Source: Microbispora hainanensis | GTDB lineage: Bacteria; Actinomycetota; Actinomycetes; Streptosporangiales; Streptosporangiaceae | Direction: 5' to 3' | Length of the DNA: 64,000 nucleotides | NCBI RefSeq assembly: GCF_036186745.1 | Contig: NZ_CP108086.1 | Span: 3,782,001-3,846,000, forward strand | Shown here: positions 32,629 through 41,541 of the stretch, in pieces | Layout of the letters: every line of letters begins with the position of its first letter | Numbering within the stretch: the first letter of the stretch is position 1 | The notes under the pieces: model-generated | What the model was told of the DNA's origin: nothing | The model's database searches: none | Seen by the model: only the letters and a program-made list of their open reading frames with translations | Program-made: the position numbers and the translations under genes

Positions 32629-34062
32629 TCAGACGCGCTCGTAGTGAGTGAACTTTCCTCGGCCGCCATGCTGTCGCACGTAGCCTTGCTCGCGTAGGCC
32701 GCGGAGAGCCTTGCGGATGTTCGGTGCCGTGAGATCGAGCATCTCGACCAACTGTGCGACGGTGAGGGCCCCGTGCGTGAGGGCGTCAAGGACGCGTGAC
32801 TCGGTGGCGTTCAACGGGTCGGCTGCCGGAATGGTGACGATGGGCCGGTGCAGGATGGCGACGAACCGAATGCCCGCGTCGATGTAGTGAGCGGGAGGTA
32901 GACGGGCTTCTGTGAGCGCCGCTCCCACAGTGGGAATGCCGCTGGCGAGCGCCTCGATGACTCGGCCGCCGCTGAATGGGGAACGCACGTTCTGGCAGAT
33001 GGCGACGAGCCGCGCGTTGCGTGCGGACGTGACCGCTTCTTTGCCGAGACGGTCGACCGTTATGCCGTAGAGCCCTCCGGGGTTCGTGATCACAAGACGA
33101 TCCCGGCGAAGCCTGATTTCCACGGCCATCCCCGCTGACCAGTGATCGAGATCGCGGTGGACCAACGCGTTGGCGACCAGTTCACGAAAGGCGACAAGCG
33201 GATAGGCGGGCAAATCCCGGACGGTGCCGTCGAGCCCCGCCACGACGGCCGTATCGAAGGTTCGTCTGGCCCACTCCATGGCTGCGTCGAGCATTCGGGG
33301 AATGGGTCCGGTCAGGACGGCCAGGTTGCGTGCCCGGGAACCGGGTGGATCTCCTGGCAGTGGGTCGGCGGATATCTGGATGGCGTATCGAGGGAACCAC
33401 TGTTGCGGATGCGTGCCCAGAGCCAGTAGCCCAGCGACCGTAGGTCTGCCGTCGACGGCGGTTACTCCGGCGCGGCACAGCAGTTCATCGTCCCGGACGA
33501 AGCGCCCCAGCCCCTGCTGATCGCGCTCGCGGACCGCCTCAACGAATGCTTTCACCAGTTCGAGGTCAAGGTCCGCCGAGGTGGCTCCCTCGACCAGAGG
33601 TCGATCGAACATAGGTGCTCGTCGCGCCGCGATGAAGGCCTGTTCTTCGATATCCGAGAGCCGGAAATCGCCGTCGTATCCTCGCAGATAGGAGGCGCCC
33701 GTGGCGGTGACCCGGCACGGTTTGGCGGACTTGTCGCACTCGTGCACCCTCGCCACTACGACCGGAGCGCCGTAGGCGATCCCGTCGTCCAAAGTCAGGC
33801 GGACAGGTGGCGTGAACGAGCGCGCCTTCGCCGCGAGGCCCTGTTTCAGTGACTGCACGTTCGGCAGTGGAACCGGCCGGAACCCGAACCGTTCATCCAG
33901 CCCGAGGATTATCGTTCCGCCGCCGGGTAGATTCGCGAGCGCACTCAGAGTCGGGGTCAGCGACTCGGGGAGTCCTCCGGCAGCCGACTTGACCTCTATG
34001 GCCGTCGAGTCCCCGCCGGCTGCCCGAAGCTCATCGATGAGATGGCTCACGTCCTCAGGCAT
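32629..34062 (-). CDS. AlbA_2/Schlafen-type ATP-binding regulator with winged helix
   Basis: A 477-residue protein. Residues about 15-130 are an AlbA_2 (Schlafen-like) domain (AIEVKSAAGGLPESL, GTIILGLDE), residues 215-400 the associated HATPase_c_4-type region (FRELVANALVHRDL, ITNPGGL), and residues 410-477 a winged helix (LTVAQLVEMLDLTAPNIRKAL). Such proteins are often called transcriptional regulators or helicase-related; many lie in defence or stress loci. ATG 34062 is chosen because the domain begins soon after it. The start is covered by a 12-base inverted repeat, so autoregulation is likely. Confidence 0.8.
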   Translation of the reverse strand: MPEDVSHLIDELRAAGGDSTAIEVKSAAGGLPESLTPTLSALANLPGGGTIILGLDERFGFRPVPLPNVQSLKQGLAAKARSFTPPVRLTLDDGIAYGAPVVVARVHECDKSAKPCRVTATGASYLRGYDGDFRLSDIEEQAFIAARRAPMFDRPLVEGATSADLDLELVKAFVEAVRERDQQGLGRFVRDDELLCRAGVTAVDGRPTVAGLLALGTHPQQWFPRYAIQISADPLPGDPPGSRARNLAVLTGPIPRMLDAAMEWARRTFDTAVVAGLDGTVRDLPAYPLVAFRELVANALVHRDLDHWSAGMAVEIRLRRDRLVITNPGGLYGITVDRLGKEAVTSARNARLVAICQNVRSPFSGGRVIEALASGIPTVGAALTEARLPPAHYIDAGIRFVAILHRPIVTIPAADPLNATESRVLDALTHGALTVAQLVEMLDLTAPNIRKALRGLREQGYVRQHGGRGKFTHYERV

Positions 34063-34066
34063 GCGG

Positions 34067-34115
34067 GAAATGTAACTGCGGTCAGTTACATTTCGTGGGT
34101 CGTCGGTTACATTTC
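34067..34115. promoter_or_regulatory. inverted repeat over the AlbA_2 gene start
   Basis: GAAATGTAACTG (34067-34078) is followed after four bases by its perfect reverse complement (34083-34094). A third half-site, GTTACATTTC, lies at 34106-34115. The first arm is 4 bases from the start codon of the minus-strand gene. The GTAAC cores are spaced in a way that fits a dimer plus an extra monomer. The winged helix of the encoded protein is the likely binder. Confidence 0.65.
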
Positions 34116-34210
34116 CTGGAGCTCCCGATCGGTGAACCGTCGGGGAAGCCGGTCTCCGCACTGCGGTCACATCAAGGCGATGAGAGCGTGATGACCGGTC
34201 TGCTTTGCGG

Positions 34211-34945
34211 TCAGATCGCTACCGTCATCGTGGTGTCGGTGACCTGGAAACCGAGCCTTTTGTACAGGTGGCGGGCGGGGTTGCCCTCGGTGACCACCAG
34301 GCCCAGGCCGCTCAGCCCGTCCGCGCCGGCGCGGGCCAGGGTGGCCGACAGCATGAGCGCGCCGAGACCTCGCGGCGACCGGTCCGGGTGCCGGAACACG
34401 TCCGCGATCCACGGTCCCCGGTCCGAGTCGTGCGCGAACACGCCGCCCACCACCTCGCCTTTACCAGCGGAGTCCTCCCGTACGGCAAGGACGCTGCAGG
34501 CGAGCAGGGGGCCGATCTCCTCGCCGCTCAGGAGCGGAACAAGCTCCTCCTCCAGGGCCTTTTCGGGATCCCGTGGCTGGTGGTCGGGGTGGCCGGGCGG
34601 GTAGGCGGCCAACCACGCGGGGAGGATCTCGGCGGGCGGCCGATCACAGGGGACGAGCAGAAAGCCGTCCGGAGCGGTGCCCCCGACCGGCTCGGCGACC
34701 GGCAGGTCGCACCGCATCACGTGCATGTGCCGCAGCAGCCGCGCGCCCCGGTCGAGCAGTGCCTGGCCGAGCTCGACCGGCGCGGAGACCGCCCAGCCGG
34801 TCATCCGCGACATGATCGCGTCGGCGGCTCCCGGGCCGATGTCCTCGATCGCGTACGCCCAGGGGCTGCCGTCGCGGACGCCTTCCCGATAACTGCACAC
34901 CGGGACGCCGTGGGGGCCGGTCATCGTCCGCCGTTCCTCGGTCAT
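34211..34945 (-). CDS. GNAT family N-acetyltransferase
   Basis: A 244-residue protein whose last 130 residues form a GNAT domain: VGGVFAHDS, then IADVFRHPDRSPRGLGALML (acetyl-CoA loop RGLG) and the final NPARHLYKRLGFQVTDTT. The N-terminal 110 residues are an extra region, including GWAVSAPVELGQALLDRGAR, that may recognise the substrate. ATG 34945 lacks a clear Shine-Dalgarno sequence; ATG 34924, seven codons later, has GAGG upstream. The acceptor is unknown. Confidence 0.8.
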   Translation of the reverse strand: MTEERRTMTGPHGVPVCSYREGVRDGSPWAYAIEDIGPGAADAIMSRMTGWAVSAPVELGQALLDRGARLLRHMHVMRCDLPVAEPVGGTAPDGFLLVPCDRPPAEILPAWLAAYPPGHPDHQPRDPEKALEEELVPLLSGEEIGPLLACSVLAVREDSAGKGEVVGGVFAHDSDRGPWIADVFRHPDRSPRGLGALMLSATLARAGADGLSGLGLVVTEGNPARHLYKRLGFQVTDTTMTVAI

Positions 34946-35003
34946 ACCGCGAGGCTCGCGCAGCCCGCCCCGCCCGGCAACCGGTTAACAGCGTCGCGGC
35001 CCG

Positions 35004-36476
35004 TCAGACGCCCTGGGGCAGGCGGAACAGGCGGTGGGGGTCGTACGCCGCCTTGACCTGGGCCAGCCGGGCGGCGTTGGCGCCGTAGTATTGCTGCCGC
35101 CAGTTCTTGAGCTCCGGATCGACGTAGTTCACGTACGCGTGGTCGCCGAAGTGGGGCCGCATGGCGGCGTGGGCGGCCCTGGCCCAGGCGGCGGCGCCGG
35201 AGAAGTGGGAGAAATACTGCACGCCGAACAGCGCCTTGCGGTGTGGGAAGGCGGTCGCGTCGGGGCGCACCCGGGCGACGGCGCCGCCGAGCGCGTCGAG
35301 CATCACGATGTGCCGGCCCGGCGCGGCGACCTGGGCCACCAGTGCCTTGATCCCGGCGGACGACAGCGGCTTGTAAGCGAAGTGCGACTTGGCCGAGAAC
35401 GAGTCGCGGACGAGCTTGCCGCTCGGGTTCTGCCCGGGGAGCGTGCCGGGACGGTGGCACTGGGCCACGGACGCCGACGCGCAGCCCGCCTCCACCATCA
35501 TCGCGTGGTCGTAGGCGGACGTCGCGACGTAGCGGGTCGAAGGGCTCGAACCGACGCGGTCGACGAGCTTCTGCAGCAGGTTCTCGCACGCGGTCTTGCC
35601 GCCGATGTAGAGGCCGCCGACCATCACGTCGAGCGACGGGTCGTGGCCGAGATGGCAGTTGGACCACATCGCGTCGGGCGCGGCGGGCGCCCACGCCTGC
35701 CATGCCTTCAGCACGGCCGCGGCCTTCGCCCAGGGCCAGTGCAGGAAGAACAGGGTCACCGAACGCGTCCGATGGGTCCGGAACGTGAACGACGTCGCCA
35801 CGCCGAAGTTGCCGCCGCCGCCTCCCCTGGAGGCCCAGTAGAGGTCCGGGTGCGAGGTCGGCGAGCAGGTCAGCACCTTCCCGTCCGCCGTGACCACCTT
35901 CAGCGACTCCAGCACGTCGCAGGTCAGGCCATATTGCCGCGACACCACGCCGATGCCGCCGCCCAGGGTGAGCCCGGCGACCCCGACCGTCGGGCAGGAG
36001 CCCGCGGGGATGCTGACGCCGTGCGCGGCCAGCTTGGCGTACACGTCGACCAGACGTGCCCCGGCGCCGACCGTGGCGTGGCCGCTCGCGTAGGACACGC
36101 CGCTCATCGGCGACACGTCGATGACGAGCCCGCTGCCCGTGGACCAGCCCGCGTAGCTGTGGCCGCCCGACCGGGAGGTCACCGGCACGCCGTAGCGCCG
36201 GGCGAACGCCAGGCACTCCGACACGTCCCCCGCCGTCTTGCAGTAGGCCACCCCGGCCGGGCGGGCGGAGTCGAAGGCCGAGTTGAACACGCGGCGCGCG
36301 TTGTCGTACGACGCATCGCCGGGGCGGATCAGCTTGCCGTCCAGCCCCCGTCCGAGCGCGGACCAGTCGGCGGGACGGGGCCCCGCGGCGGCGAAGGCCG
36401 CACCCGAAGCCGCACCGGTAACGGCGGCGGCCCCGGCCAGAGCCGAAACGCGAAGGAAACTCCGTCTGTCGATCAT
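35004..36476 (-). CDS. Tat-exported FAD-linked oxidase (BBE family)
   Basis: A 490-residue flavoprotein oxidase. DRRSFLRVSALAG at the N-terminus is a twin-arginine signal. The FAD-binding domain has RSGGHSYAG with the His used for 8-alpha-linkage and AGSCPTVGVAGLTLGGG with a Cys at the place of the second, 6-S-cysteinyl linkage, so bicovalent FAD is likely. The BBE C-terminal motif (YVNYVDPELKNW, then YYGANAARLAQVKAAYDP) is complete. Relatives oxidise sugars or secondary metabolites. ATG 36476 follows GGGGAG; a longer start at 36521 would place extra residues before the Tat signal. Confidence 0.88.
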   Translation of the reverse strand: MIDRRSFLRVSALAGAAAVTGAASGAAFAAAGPRPADWSALGRGLDGKLIRPGDASYDNARRVFNSAFDSARPAGVAYCKTAGDVSECLAFARRYGVPVTSRSGGHSYAGWSTGSGLVIDVSPMSGVSYASGHATVGAGARLVDVYAKLAAHGVSIPAGSCPTVGVAGLTLGGGIGVVSRQYGLTCDVLESLKVVTADGKVLTCSPTSHPDLYWASRGGGGGNFGVATSFTFRTHRTRSVTLFFLHWPWAKAAAVLKAWQAWAPAAPDAMWSNCHLGHDPSLDVMVGGLYIGGKTACENLLQKLVDRVGSSPSTRYVATSAYDHAMMVEAGCASASVAQCHRPGTLPGQNPSGKLVRDSFSAKSHFAYKPLSSAGIKALVAQVAAPGRHIVMLDALGGAVARVRPDATAFPHRKALFGVQYFSHFSGAAAWARAAHAAMRPHFGDHAYVNYVDPELKNWRQQYYGANAARLAQVKAAYDPHRLFRLPQGV

Positions 36477-36622
36477 GGTCGTACTCCCCGAGGTGCTGAT
36501 CTCCCTCGTTGAGACGCTCATGGAACCGGTCAGGTTGGTAACAACCCCATCACTTCGGTCCTACTCCCCGGCCCTGTCCCGCGGAGCCGTCTGCCGGAGC
36601 CACACGCCGGGGTGAACCGAGG

Positions 36623-38080
36623 TCACGTCGTGCCTATGCGGAGGGCCAGCGCGGGGCACATCTCCACGGCCTTCTGCGCCTCGCCCAGCAGCCACGAGGG
36701 CACTCCGGTGTCCATGAGCACCGGGAAGCCGTGCCGGTCGAGCTTGACCAGCTCGGGCACGAGGTGCGCGCACAGGCCGTGGCCCTGGCAGCGGGTCCAG
36801 TCGACGACGAGCCTGGCGTCCTGCGCGTCCTCGATCGGCAGCGGCAGCACGCCCGTGGTCGTCCGCCCGCAGCCGCCGTGGAAGCGGTGCTCCTCCACGT
36901 CGTCGGCGAACGCGTCGAGCGCCGACAGCGCGAACCTGGCCGAGCCGTCCGGGTGGAAGCAGGCGCCCCGGCCCTTCACCGCGGCTGCGGCCCGGCGGAT
37001 CAGCTCGGGGCCCTCCGGGTCGCCGTCCTGGAGCCGGCGGCAGGCCCGCGCGAGGTCCGGCAGCCCGAGGCGGCACGGCCCGCACTGCCCGGCCGACTGC
37101 GCGGCGAGGTAGTTCGCCACCCGCGCCGTCTCGCCGAGCGGGCAGGTGTCCTCGCCCAGAACCACCACGATGCCCGCGCCCAGCTCGCCGCCCGCCTCCT
37201 TCGCGCCGCGCCGCGACAGGATCGCGCCGTACGCGTCCTCGGCGGCCATCCACGTGCCGTGGTAGCCGCCGAGCAGCAGCCCGTCGCCGATCTTCGCCTC
37301 GCACAGGTTCAGCACGTCGGCCAGCGGCACGCCCGGCGTCACCTCCACGACCGCGGGGGTGGCCACCGAGCCGCCGACCGTGAGCAGGATCGTCCCCGGC
37401 TCCTGGACGGTGCCCACCGCGGCGTACTCCTCCGGCCCCAGCTCGGCGAGCACGGCGAGCTGGGCGAAGGTCTCGGTGTTCGACAGCAGGGTGGGCAGCC
37501 CGCGCACCCCGCTGTCGCTGGAGCGGACCTTGCGGCCCGGGGGCAGGCCCGCCTCGCCGTTGACCGCGCGGACGAGCGCGCCGCCCTCGCCCGAGACGAA
37601 CCTCTCCTGGATGCCCGCGACGCGCACCAGGCCGGTGAGGCCGCGCTCGGCCACGGCGGCGGTCACCGACGCCTCGGCCAGCTCGCCGGCGCCGACCGCG
37701 ATCACCACCTCGCGGGAGCCGAGCGCGCTCGCCGCGAGCAGCGCGCCTTCCAGGACGAGATGGGGCGCCCGGGTGAGCAGGGTCTTGTCCTTGAGGCTGG
37801 CGGGCTCGCCCTCGGCGGCGTTCACCAGCACGACCGTCTCGCTGTCGCGGGCGCGGGAGGACACGGCGCGCAGCTTGCGCGCGAACGGGAACGCGGCTCC
37901 GCCCCGGCCCCGCAGGTCCACCTCCTCGGCCATCGAGATCAGCGCGTCCACGGTCTGGCTCGGGAGCCGGTCGTGGAACCTGTAGTGCGCGTTCAGGTCG
38001 AGCCTGCGGTGGTCGTCCAGCCCAGCGGTGAGCCGGGCCGGGCCGAGCCGCCGGACATGGGAGACGCGGTAGGGAATCAC
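36623..38080 (-). CDS. NuoF-like NADH dehydrogenase subunit fused to a ferredoxin
   Basis: A 485-residue fusion. Residues 1-390 resemble the 51-kDa NuoF subunit that takes electrons from NAD(P)H: the FMN motif GRGGAAFP (58-65) and NAAEGEP (87-93). The iron-sulfur motif has Cys333, Cys336 and Cys374, but the first Cys of the usual ESCGxCxPC is Ala330. The tail is a ferredoxin with Cys431, Cys437 and Cys475, the three-Cys 3Fe-4S pattern. GTG 38080 follows GGAGG and overlaps the stop of the membrane reductase gene. It may pass electrons to that protein. Confidence 0.85.
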   Translation of the reverse strand: MIPYRVSHVRRLGPARLTAGLDDHRRLDLNAHYRFHDRLPSQTVDALISMAEEVDLRGRGGAAFPFARKLRAVSSRARDSETVVLVNAAEGEPASLKDKTLLTRAPHLVLEGALLAASALGSREVVIAVGAGELAEASVTAAVAERGLTGLVRVAGIQERFVSGEGGALVRAVNGEAGLPPGRKVRSSDSGVRGLPTLLSNTETFAQLAVLAELGPEEYAAVGTVQEPGTILLTVGGSVATPAVVEVTPGVPLADVLNLCEAKIGDGLLLGGYHGTWMAAEDAYGAILSRRGAKEAGGELGAGIVVVLGEDTCPLGETARVANYLAAQSAGQCGPCRLGLPDLARACRRLQDGDPEGPELIRRAAAAVKGRGACFHPDGSARFALSALDAFADDVEEHRFHGGCGRTTTGVLPLPIEDAQDARLVVDWTRCQGHGLCAHLVPELVKLDRHGFPVLMDTGVPSWLLGEAQKAVEMCPALALRIGTT

Positions 38081-38958
38081 ACGATCCTCCGGAGGCGGGG
38101 TTCCTGGGGGGTGGGAGGTGTGCCGGGCATGTCGAGGACGTCGTGGGGATCGGTGCCGGTGCGGCCGAGGACGGCGGCCTCACGTGGGGTCTGCTGCCGC
38201 CGTACGGCGGGCCGCGGCGCGTCGAGGCCCTCCCGGGACATGCGGCCGGCGCTCCACTCGGCGTTCCAGTCGCCGGTCGGCGCCTGCCGGGCGGGCCGGG
38301 TGGCGGCGGCGAGCCGGATCAGCAGGGCCGCGCCGACCGCCGCAAGGCACGCCACGTAGCTGAAGGTCACCCAGGGGGCGGCGGTCCGGCCCGCGGTCAG
38401 GCCGTGCAGGATCGCCACCGGCCAGGCGAGATAGGCCAGGTCGTGCAGCCCCCGCCACAGCCAGGGCCGCTCCGCCTGGGCGAACCTGCCGCGCATCACG
38501 CCGGTCGCGACGATCACGACGAACAGGTCCGAGGCCACGGCCCCCAGCGACACGTAGACGTTGGTGGTGGGGATCACCGACCCGTACGGCGGCACCAGCC
38601 CGGCGGCGATCTTCATGCCGATGTGGACGATCAGGAAGCCGATGCCGAGCAGCGCCATGGCGCGGTGCACGAGCTGGACGCGCACCCGTTGCGAGATCGG
38701 CAGGACGACGCGGTCGGTCGCCGCCAGGCCGAGGGCGACCGTGGTCGTGAGGCCGACGAGCGAGAAGACCCCGGCGTAGAACGTGAGGAACGCCTGGGCG
38801 TCGGCGAGGAACGCCGCGCCGCCGCTGGTCCGGGTGGCGGCGAGCCCTCCGGTGAGGGCCAGGGCGACCACGGCGCCGAGGGCGATCCGCACGCCGCGCC
38901 TTTCGAGGTCGAGGCCGGGATCCGGCCGGGTGTGCCGGGGAGCCCGTCTGCTGGGCAA
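38077..38958 (-). CDS. ferric reductase-like transmembrane protein
   Basis: A 293-residue protein with six hydrophobic segments of the ferric reductase/cytochrome b type. Histidines suited for heme lie in QLVHRAMALLG and FLIVHIGMK and in LHDLAYLAWPVAILHG. The C-terminal 75 residues are a charged, disordered cytoplasmic tail. The start is TTG at 38958 with GGAGG 6 bases upstream. It is coupled to the NuoF-ferredoxin gene by GTGA, so electrons probably run from NAD(P)H through the flavin and iron-sulfur centres to heme and across the membrane. Confidence 0.8.
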   Translation of the reverse strand: MPSRRAPRHTRPDPGLDLERRGVRIALGAVVALALTGGLAATRTSGGAAFLADAQAFLTFYAGVFSLVGLTTTVALGLAATDRVVLPISQRVRVQLVHRAMALLGIGFLIVHIGMKIAAGLVPPYGSVIPTTNVYVSLGAVASDLFVVIVATGVMRGRFAQAERPWLWRGLHDLAYLAWPVAILHGLTAGRTAAPWVTFSYVACLAAVGAALLIRLAAATRPARQAPTGDWNAEWSAGRMSREGLDAPRPAVRRQQTPREAAVLGRTGTDPHDVLDMPGTPPTPQEPRLRRIV

Positions 38959-38998
38959 GGATTCCTCCGTTTCGTCGATGCGGGCTCGATGTGGGAGG

Positions 38999-39058
38999 GT
39001 GCCGCTCCCCGTCCTCAGGCGGGGGTGGTCTGCGAAAGGACCGGACGGGGAACGGCAC
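38999..39058. terminator. large stem-loop between DUF1996 and reductase genes
   Basis: A 16-base arm (38999-39014, GTGCCGCTCCCCGTCC) pairs with 39043-39058 at 15 of 16 positions around a 28-base loop. It sits in the 117-base gap between two genes on the minus strand. There is no T-run, so it may be a factor-independent terminator of actinomycete type or a processing or stability element that lowers expression of the downstream redox genes. Confidence 0.5.
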
Positions 39059-39075
39059 GATCGGGGTTCGGCGGC

Positions 39076-40215
39076 TCAGCAGCGCAGGCCGCGGTTGACG
39101 CAGGTGACGACCGTGTTCATCAGCCGGTCGGGCATGACGTTCTCGAAGTCGGCGTGGTCGGTGATCGGGTTGTGCCGCTGCTCGGGGAAGCTGTCCACCG
39201 CGAACGACGGCCCGCTCGGCACCGAATAGGCCAGCGTCATGCGCAGCTGCGGGATCGCCCGGGTGCCCGCGGGGCAGGCGCCGTTCGCACCGGGGAACAC
39301 GACGTGGGTCCTGTGATCGGCGCTGTCGGTGTTCCGGCCGTCCCAGCAACTGGGGAAGTCGAGCACGCGCAGCACCAGGCTGCCCCGGGGGCAGAGCGGA
39401 TATTTGCTGGTGAGCCGGTTGGTGAAGCCGGTGCAGGTCCACTGCGCCCTGGCGTTGGCGCCGCCGTTGGTGGCCGCCTTCGCGTCGCCGGTGATCAGTT
39501 TGAGGAAGCGGGGCATCGCGACGACCCTGCTGACCGGGTTGCCGCGGAACTGCAGCGTGACCGACCGCGCCAGGAGGATCCTGCCGACGTTGCCCTCGGA
39601 CGCGCCGCCCGGCTCGTCCGCGCCCGGGTTCGCGCCCGTACCGGAGCCGCCCGCACCTGAGCCCGTACCGGAGCCCGGGCCCCGGCCGCGCCCGGTGCGG
39701 AAGCGCCCCTCCTGGAACCGTCCTTCCTGGGATCGGGCGGAGGCGTCCGGCGAGGGGGAGGCCGATGGTGCCGCCTGGGCGGCGCCGACGCCGGTCCGGC
39801 TGCGCAGCACGGGCCAGAAGTACGCCGACTTGTCGCCGAACCGGCAGGTGGTGCCGCCCGCGGCGAGGCTCTGGTCGGTGGAGAAGCCGTTGGTGGTGAG
39901 GTTGCCGACATAGTCGTGCACGTGGTGCGCGCCGTTCGACACCCCCGGCGTGACGATGTGGTTGTCGGAGTTGCGGTGGCCGTTCTCGTTGCGCCCGCAG
40001 CGTGAGGTGAACGAGCCGCGCCCGGCGCGTACGCCGGTGTCGCCCGGCGGGACCTGCCGGATGTCGACGAAGTCCTCCAGGGCCGGGCCGACGTCCTCGC
40101 ACTCCGCGCCCTGGACGGAGGGGTCGCAGTGGTCGGCGAACGCGGGCCGGCCCACACCGGTCAGCGAGCCTGCGATCAGTACGCCCGCCATCGCGAGCAC
40201 GAGCCGTTTTCGCAT
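39076..40215 (-). CDS. secreted DUF1996 domain protein
   Basis: A 379-residue exported protein with a signal peptide (KRLVLAMAGVLIAGSLTGVG). DUF1996 is split: residues 45-140 (FVDIRQVPPGDTGV, NGAHHVHDYVGN with His pairs) and 215-375 (FPSCWDGRNTDSADHRTHVVF, ending in FENVMPDRL). Between them is a low-complexity insert with GRFQEGRFRTGRGRG and Gly/Thr repeats. The DUF is found in secreted fungal and actinomycete proteins that may bind copper or carbohydrate. GGGAGA lies before the ATG. It follows the DUF4142 gene by 21 bases. Confidence 0.82.
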   Translation of the reverse strand: MRKRLVLAMAGVLIAGSLTGVGRPAFADHCDPSVQGAECEDVGPALEDFVDIRQVPPGDTGVRAGRGSFTSRCGRNENGHRNSDNHIVTPGVSNGAHHVHDYVGNLTTNGFSTDQSLAAGGTTCRFGDKSAYFWPVLRSRTGVGAAQAAPSASPSPDASARSQEGRFQEGRFRTGRGRGPGSGTGSGAGGSGTGANPGADEPGGASEGNVGRILLARSVTLQFRGNPVSRVVAMPRFLKLITGDAKAATNGGANARAQWTCTGFTNRLTSKYPLCPRGSLVLRVLDFPSCWDGRNTDSADHRTHVVFPGANGACPAGTRAIPQLRMTLAYSVPSGPSFAVDSFPEQRHNPITDHADFENVMPDRLMNTVVTCVNRGLRC

Positions 40216-40236
40216 GGAGTCTCCCTAAAGACAGTG

Positions 40237-40839
40237 CTAGACCGTGGGGGTGGGCAGCGTGGAGTAGTCGACGAGCCCGGTGCCTTCGAGCAGCGTCATG
40301 TGCTTCATCACGACGTCGACCGCCTGCCCGGCGAAGTCGCGGATCAGGCTGTTGCGGGTGTCCGCGCGTACGGCGGAGACGAAGGTGAACACCTTGCCGT
40401 GCGCGTCGCGCAGGCGGGCGGTGAAGACGCGGTCGAAGTCGGCGCCGCGCAGGGGCGCCATCTCGTCCAGCCACCCGCGCTGGTCGGGGTTGGGCTGGTC
40501 CGGCAGCGGGACGGCGAGCTTGGCGGCGAGCTCCCTGACCGCCGCGTCGAGCTTGGTGTGGTCCTCGACGAGGTGCATGCCGGCGTCCTTGACCTTGGCG
40601 CTGCCGGCCCGGTCCTGGGCCCAGCGGCCGGCGGGGATCTCCCAGAGCCCCGCCCAGCGCACGCGGACCAGCAGGTCGCGGTCGGCCGGGCCCAGCGGGC
40701 CGTAGGGGGTCTGCGTCCAATCCGGCCCGGTCCAGCCCGGCTGCGACGACGCACTCCGAGGGACGACCACGACGACCGTGACGGCCGCCGCGAAGAGGAA
40801 GACGCCGAGCACCAGGAGTTCCCCAAACCGGAACCGCAT
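40237..40839 (-). CDS. secreted DUF4142 protein
   Basis: A 200-residue protein with an N-terminal membrane anchor or signal (LLVLGVFLFAAAVTVVVVV) and a DUF4142 domain, a ferritin-like four-helix bundle: LVRVRWAGLWEIPAGRWAQ, AGMHLVEDHTKLDAAVREL, and FVSAVRADTRNSLIRDF. It has possible metal ligands (E, H in the second helix). AAAGGAGG lies 5 bases before the ATG. It heads a minus-strand group with DUF1996, the ferric reductase-like protein and NuoF-ferredoxin, and is divergent from an ECF sigma factor that probably controls the group. Confidence 0.8.
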   Translation of the reverse strand: MRFRFGELLVLGVFLFAAAVTVVVVVPRSASSQPGWTGPDWTQTPYGPLGPADRDLLVRVRWAGLWEIPAGRWAQDRAGSAKVKDAGMHLVEDHTKLDAAVRELAAKLAVPLPDQPNPDQRGWLDEMAPLRGADFDRVFTARLRDAHGKVFTFVSAVRADTRNSLIRDFAGQAVDVVMKHMTLLEGTGLVDYSTLPTPTV

Positions 40840-40962
40840 CGTGCCTCCTTTCGTGACCTTCGGTCGGAGGTACGCGGTCTCCTCGGGCGCGGTTCAGGAA
40901 ATAGTCAGAAATGACTGGAGTTACGGATGTGGTGTACGAACCAGTAACCCTGGTGCAAATAT

Positions 40963-41541
40963 GTGGCCGTGCGTCGACAACTCGACAGCCGGTTCGTGCG
41001 TCTTGACCCCCCCGACTATGACGCTGACAACGACGATCGGGACGAACGCCTGATCCGGGAGCTGTACCGCGAGTTCGGCGGTCCGCTGCTGCGTCATGTG
41101 CGCAAGACGACCGGCAACGACCTGCAATGGGCTGAGGACGTCGTCCAGGAGACGCTCGTGCGTGCCTGGCGCAACTCGGCGAAGCTGACGTGGGAGCCGC
41201 CCCTGCTGTGGGCGTGGCTCCTCACCGTCGCCCGCCGCATCGTGATCGACGGGCGCCGCAGGCGCGGCGTACGGCCGAGGGAGGTGGAGGCTCCCGAAGA
41301 GGACAGCATCGCCGTACCGGACGGCTCGGACCGGACGCTGGCGGCCATCGTGGTCGCGGACGCGCTGCGGCACCTGTCGAGTCAGCACCGGGAAGTTATC
41401 GAAGAGACATACTTACGGGACCGGACGGTAAGCCAAGCGGCCGAGGTTCTGGGCATCCCACCGGGTACCGTGAAATCCAGGCTCTTTTACGCCCTGCGCG
41501 CACTTCGCACGGCCCTGAAGGAGAGGGGGGTGGCCAGCTGA
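40963..41541 (+). CDS. ECF-type RNA polymerase sigma factor
   Basis: A sigma factor of about 192 residues. Region 2 (LIRELYREFGGPLLRHVRKT, then DVVQETLVRAW) and region 4 (LSSQHREVIEETYLRDRTVS, QAAEVLGIPPGTVKSRLFYAL) are complete. GTG 40963 is used, but no Shine-Dalgarno sequence is visible and a GTG at about 40993 is possible. The next gene begins inside its stop (TGATG) and encodes a short zf-HC2 protein, its likely anti-sigma factor. It is divergent from the secreted redox group, the likely regulon. Confidence 0.88.
   Translation: MAVRRQLDSRFVRLDPPDYDADNDDRDERLIRELYREFGGPLLRHVRKTTGNDLQWAEDVVQETLVRAWRNSAKLTWEPPLLWAWLLTVARRIVIDGRRRRGVRPREVEAPEEDSIAVPDGSDRTLAAIVVADALRHLSSQHREVIEETYLRDRTVSQAAEVLGIPPGTVKSRLFYALRALRTALKERGVAS

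Noticed and set aside
38180-40720. Minus-strand frame of 846 codons across three genes
   Set aside because: It crosses the reductase, DUF1996 and DUF4142 genes in a different frame and has no ribosome-binding site or domain.
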